Notes under the pieces: generated by a model
What the model was told of the DNA's origin: nothing
Databases searched by the model: none
Seen by the model: the letters and a program-made list of their open reading frames with translations, nothing else
Assembly (NCBI RefSeq): GCF_038396675.1
Contig: NC_088923.1
Coordinates: forward strand, 1,282,001-1,346,000
Origin: Hydra vulgaris
Lineage: Eukaryota > Cnidaria > Hydrozoa > Anthoathecata > Hydridae
Direction: 5' to 3'
Length of the DNA stretch: 64,000 nucleotides
Translations under genes and position numbers: made by a program
Part shown: piece after piece, positions 60,054 through 64,000 of the stretch
How positions within the stretch are numbered: position 1 is the stretch's first letter
Layout of the letters: the number at the start of each line of letters is the position of its first letter

Positions 60054-60251
60054 TTGACTGAGCAGTCAGTACTGCTATTTCTATCTGATGAAGATGTAGA
60101 GCAGCAAGTGAAGAAAGAGGTGTTGTATAGATTAGTTCAGTATGTTGGTCCTGACAAGTTTGAGATTGTAAAACTTGAGCCACCAAACTTATCGGAGTGC
60201 ACTGAGCTTTGGGAACTGGTAGGTCCAACTTTGACTCTTGTCGAAAATTAA
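60054..60251 (+). pseudogene. transposase fragment, same type as the 10.9-13.5 kb family
   Basis: Reads YLTEQSVLLFLSDEDVEQQV then EVLYRLVQYVGPDKFEIVKL, ending LVEN-stop. It resembles the C-terminal HLWYLTEELVxFALFDxD...K segment of the long-TIR transposase family. Nothing else of the gene is present. Assignment tentative. Confidence 0.35.
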
Positions 60252-60352
60252 AGAAGTTCTGTATTGTAAAGTAGAGCTGTGGAGCAAGGAAAAAGCCTCG
60301 AATTCGTTAGATTCATTGAAAAAAATTTGTTGAAAATTTGACTTACGTCAAC

Positions 60353-61440
<1,088 letters not shown>

Positions 61441-61473
61441 ACATTTAAATACGTATACGTATCAGCAAAAACA

Positions 61474-63310
61474 AATATATAAAATATATATGGTTTTTGC
61501 TGATAAAACAAATAATATTTACCAACTTACAACAGAAAAATATGAAAAAATCTTACGCGACATTATTACTAGTTCTTATGAAAAAGCCCCTAAAAATTTG
61601 GAAAAGGCAATTAATTTAGAAGCGCAAAGTATTGCTAAAAAAATAAACTTTAATAATAAAATCGAATCAACTGCCCTTGCCCAAGCCTTCGTAACACTAA
61701 AAGACCATAAACCAAATTTTCAAAACAAACTTCCTTGTAGGTTATTGGTTCCCTCAAAAAGTGAGATTGGACATGTAAGTAAAATTAAATTGGAAAAAAT
61801 TAATAATACTCTTAGAAATAAATTAAATTTACAACAGTGGAAAAATACCACTAATGTTATAAATAGGTTCTCCATAATTGAAAATAAAAATGACTGTACA
61901 TTTATTCAATTTGACATTAATGATTTTTACCCCTCAATAACCCCAGATATTTTAGATAAGACTATTGAATTTACAAAAAGCCACACAGCTATTCCTGATG
62001 ACACAATCTGTATAATAAAACATTGTAGAAAAACCTTACTTTATTTTAATAAGGAAACTTGGAAAAAGAAAAACATACATGACTGCTTTGATGTAACAAT
62101 GGGAAGTTATGACGGAGCAGAAATTTGTGAATTTGTTGGACTTTTTATTTTAGATTTGTTTAGTAAAATAATCAGTATAAAAGATTTAGGCCTTTATCAC
62201 GACGATGGTTTTATATGAATGCGTAGAAAATCTGGTCCACAGCTCGACAAAATTAGAAATGATATTATAAAAATTTTTAAAAATATTGGCTTTCAAATCG
62301 AAATAAACATAAATTTAAAAATTGTGAGTTTTCTTGATGTCACATTTAACCTCACTGAAAACTCATATAAGCCTTTCAAAAAACCAAACGATGAACTATT
62401 ATATATTAACATTATCTCTAACCATCCACCCCAAGTTCTAAAACAAATCCCGATTTCAATTATTAACAGACTAAACCAAAACTCCTCAAATGAAAATGTA
62501 TTCAATTCCTCTAAACGAATATTTGAAGATGCCCTAAAAAATTTCCCGCGATCTAATAAATTTCATAAAATTTTTAATTGAAATACAATTAAAGTTAGCT
62601 ACAGTTGCACAAAAATATGGAAAGAATTCTAAAAGGTCACAATAAGGCTTTGTTAAACAAAAAAGAAATCCTTAATGAAAAAACAACAGAAAATTGTAAT
62701 TGTAAACAAAAAATCAATTGTCCAATGAGTGGAAGTTGTTTATCAAAAAATGTGGTATATAAATGTGTTGTTTCCTCTAAGAATGTACCTGATGAACAAT
62801 ATATTGGCATAACAGAGGGTGAATGAAAAAAACGTTTTACCAATCATAAGCAATCTTTCAAGAATAAAAAGTATTCAAAAGACACCATGCTGTCAAAATA
62901 TATATGGGAATTAAAATAAAAAAATATTGATGATTTCATACTAAATTGGTCTATTCTTAAAACAGCGCCGGCATATAACAATATTTCCAAAAAATGCCTT
63001 AAATGGAATTAATTTCTAAATGTAGGCACGAAAATAAGTTTCTCCCAAAAAACTATAAAAATAAATGAGTTCAAATAATATTTACATTAACTACCCTTTT
63101 TAAAAAAGCATTTTAAAAAAAGAGCATAAGTAATCATTTCTAAAGAATTCTTTTTATAATAGTGTCAGCAAATTCCACAAATGTGTGAAAATTTACAGTA
63201 GTTAAGACATTTGCAACTTCCTGTAATTTAATTTTTAGTATAAATTGAAGTTTTATTAATATGATCATTCATGTCTGATGAATCTTTGTTGATGAAACAC
63301 AGTGTTAAAT
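61474..63310 (+). pseudogene. Penelope-like retroelement, RT plus GIY-YIG, copy C (best copy)
   Basis: 5-prime end lost in a (TA)n tract. The frame 61,421-62,218 holds VFADKTNNIYQLTTEKYEKI, VTLKDHKPNFQNKLPCRLLV, FIQFDINDFYPSI (RT motif with Asp), VTMGSYDGAEICEFVGLF and GLYHDDGF (YxDD catalytic motif). TGA at 62,216-62,218 interrupts; the same frame resumes with MRRKSGPQLDKIRNDIIKIF, VSFLDVTFNL and SNHPPQVLKQIP to 62,581. Compared with copy A a block between EDALKN and KFHKIFN is deleted. The GIY-YIG half (62,605-62,930) has ENCNCKQKINCPMSGSCLSK, VVYKCVVSSK, YIGITEGE and FTNHKQSFKNKKYS. Remaining coding ends near 63,066; the tail includes a hammerhead-like core. Penelope-like elements copy RNA at nicks made by the GIY-YIG domain. 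Confidence 0.85.
63271..63310 (+). ncRNA. hammerhead-ribozyme-like core in the PLE tail
   Basis: CTGATGA (63275-63281), a 3-bp helix ATC/GAT with loop TTTGTT (63282-63293), then GAAAC (63294-63298), ACAGT and GTT. This is the conserved CUGAUGA-helix-GAAA order of hammerhead ribozymes, which are known to be encoded in Penelope-like retroelements. Helix III is very short and helix I pairing is weak, so activity is uncertain. Confidence 0.4.
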
Positions 63311-63434
63311 AAAAAAAATTTTTGTTAAGTGATTTTCTACTAATATATAATTGCTCTATTCTTTTAAGAACATTGAGCACTCTATTGTTTAGAATACTTT
63401 TTAAAGTGGTTTAAATATATATATACATTAGGGC

Positions 63435-64000
63435 ATGCCAAAAAAAAAAATTTTTGGTCGCGCTTTAAAAACCTATTCTATACATAAAAATAAGCAAAAA
63501 TATAAATTTTCATTGTTCTATCTCAATTCTAGGTGCCAGAAGATGAAATCAAGATTTTACGAAAATACGCAAAGTATGATGAAATTACATGAAGGATGGC
63601 AAAATAACAAGATTGCACCATGTTTAGTTTAAGATTACAATCACTACATGACATATCTATTATAAACTGTTAATAATTTTTTATAGCTTAATAGTTAAAA
63701 ATAGTTAAAATAACATTAACTTTTTCAAAAGAAATGGGTACAAAAAAGAAGAAAAATGTCCATGTAAGTGAAAGTGTCAGACAACCATTATATCTGTTGA
63801 CTAACCCAATTTCACAGCTACCAAATACACAGCTTCCAACCAATGGTAGTTTTTTAAGATATTATCAATATTTAATTTCAAGTAAAAAGAAAAGATTTAT
63901 TAAAACACAAATTAACATGGCCTGTAAGAAGCAAAAAGGAACAAGGAACTTGGTGTGCAAAAGTAAGACATAACTGTAAAACATAAACATTTTTATTCCT
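63435..64000 (+). CDS. N-terminal exons of a transposase-like gene, running off the window
   Basis: Two open pieces: 63,435-63,632 (MPKKKIFGRALKTYSIHKNK; CQKMKSRFYENTQSMMKLHE after a possible acceptor at 63,531) and 63,734-63,973 (LPNTQLPTNGSFLRYYQYLI, SSKKKRFIKTQINMACK). The LPTxGxxLRYYxYL block matches the N-terminal exon of the long-TIR transposase family (LRRYLYFRE at 13.4 kb), so this may be another member. The second piece ends with a stop at 63,971; exon borders not resolved. Confidence 0.4.

Overview
The window looks like a hydrozoan cnidarian genome, most likely Hydra. It is extremely AT-rich, full of (TA)n and (GTAT)n microsatellites, its genes are cut by short AT-rich introns, and it carries many CR1-type LINEs, Penelope-like elements (PLEs), several hAT clades, Tc1/mariner elements and tRNA-derived SINEs. 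This is inferred from repeat content and protein style; no species-specific gene was identified.

Almost everything is transposon-derived. 1-4.1 kb: a broken P-element-like transposase carrying a SINE and a 945-bp hAT-type MITE. 4.5-5.5 kb: an unclassified TIR element. 6.6-8.3 kb: a spliced, apparently intact C2H2 zinc-finger gene on the minus strand. 9-9.5 kb: a decayed LINE endonuclease. 10,566-24,337: one DNA transposon with matching 9-bp target duplications, holding a dead transposase gene and swollen by several CR1 LINEs, one of which (18.4-22.9 kb, nearly intact) sits inside an older CR1. 25.6-27.3 kb: a hAT pseudogene. 28.9-30.6 kb: two head-to-head PLE remnants.

32.0-34.4 kb is the only stretch that reads like ordinary host genes. 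On the minus strand ten small coding exons (12 to 80 nt) join in phase into a protein of about 105 residues that no single open frame reveals. Just downstream lies a second small spliced gene whose N-terminus resembles mitochondrial ATP synthase epsilon.

35.8-38.0 kb: an old transposase split by a DD36E-spaced Tc1/mariner element. 38.5-45.6 kb: one (GTAT)n microsatellite invaded by two different hAT transposons. 46.4-47.0 kb: a GIY-YIG fragment. 48.3-50.8 kb: two convergent transposase pseudogenes. 51.4-53.6 kb: foldbacks and direct repeats. 55.9-59.7 kb: a TIR element, a decayed LINE and a CR1 tail split by a second Tc1 copy. 60.3-61.4 kb: microsatellite-bounded duplications. 61.5-63.3 kb: the best PLE copy, with a hammerhead-like core in its tail. 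63.4 kb to the end: the start of another transposase-like gene.

A recurring theme is short perfect palindromes with 3-5 nt loops placed inside or at the edges of element fragments, suggesting fold-back template switching during repair.
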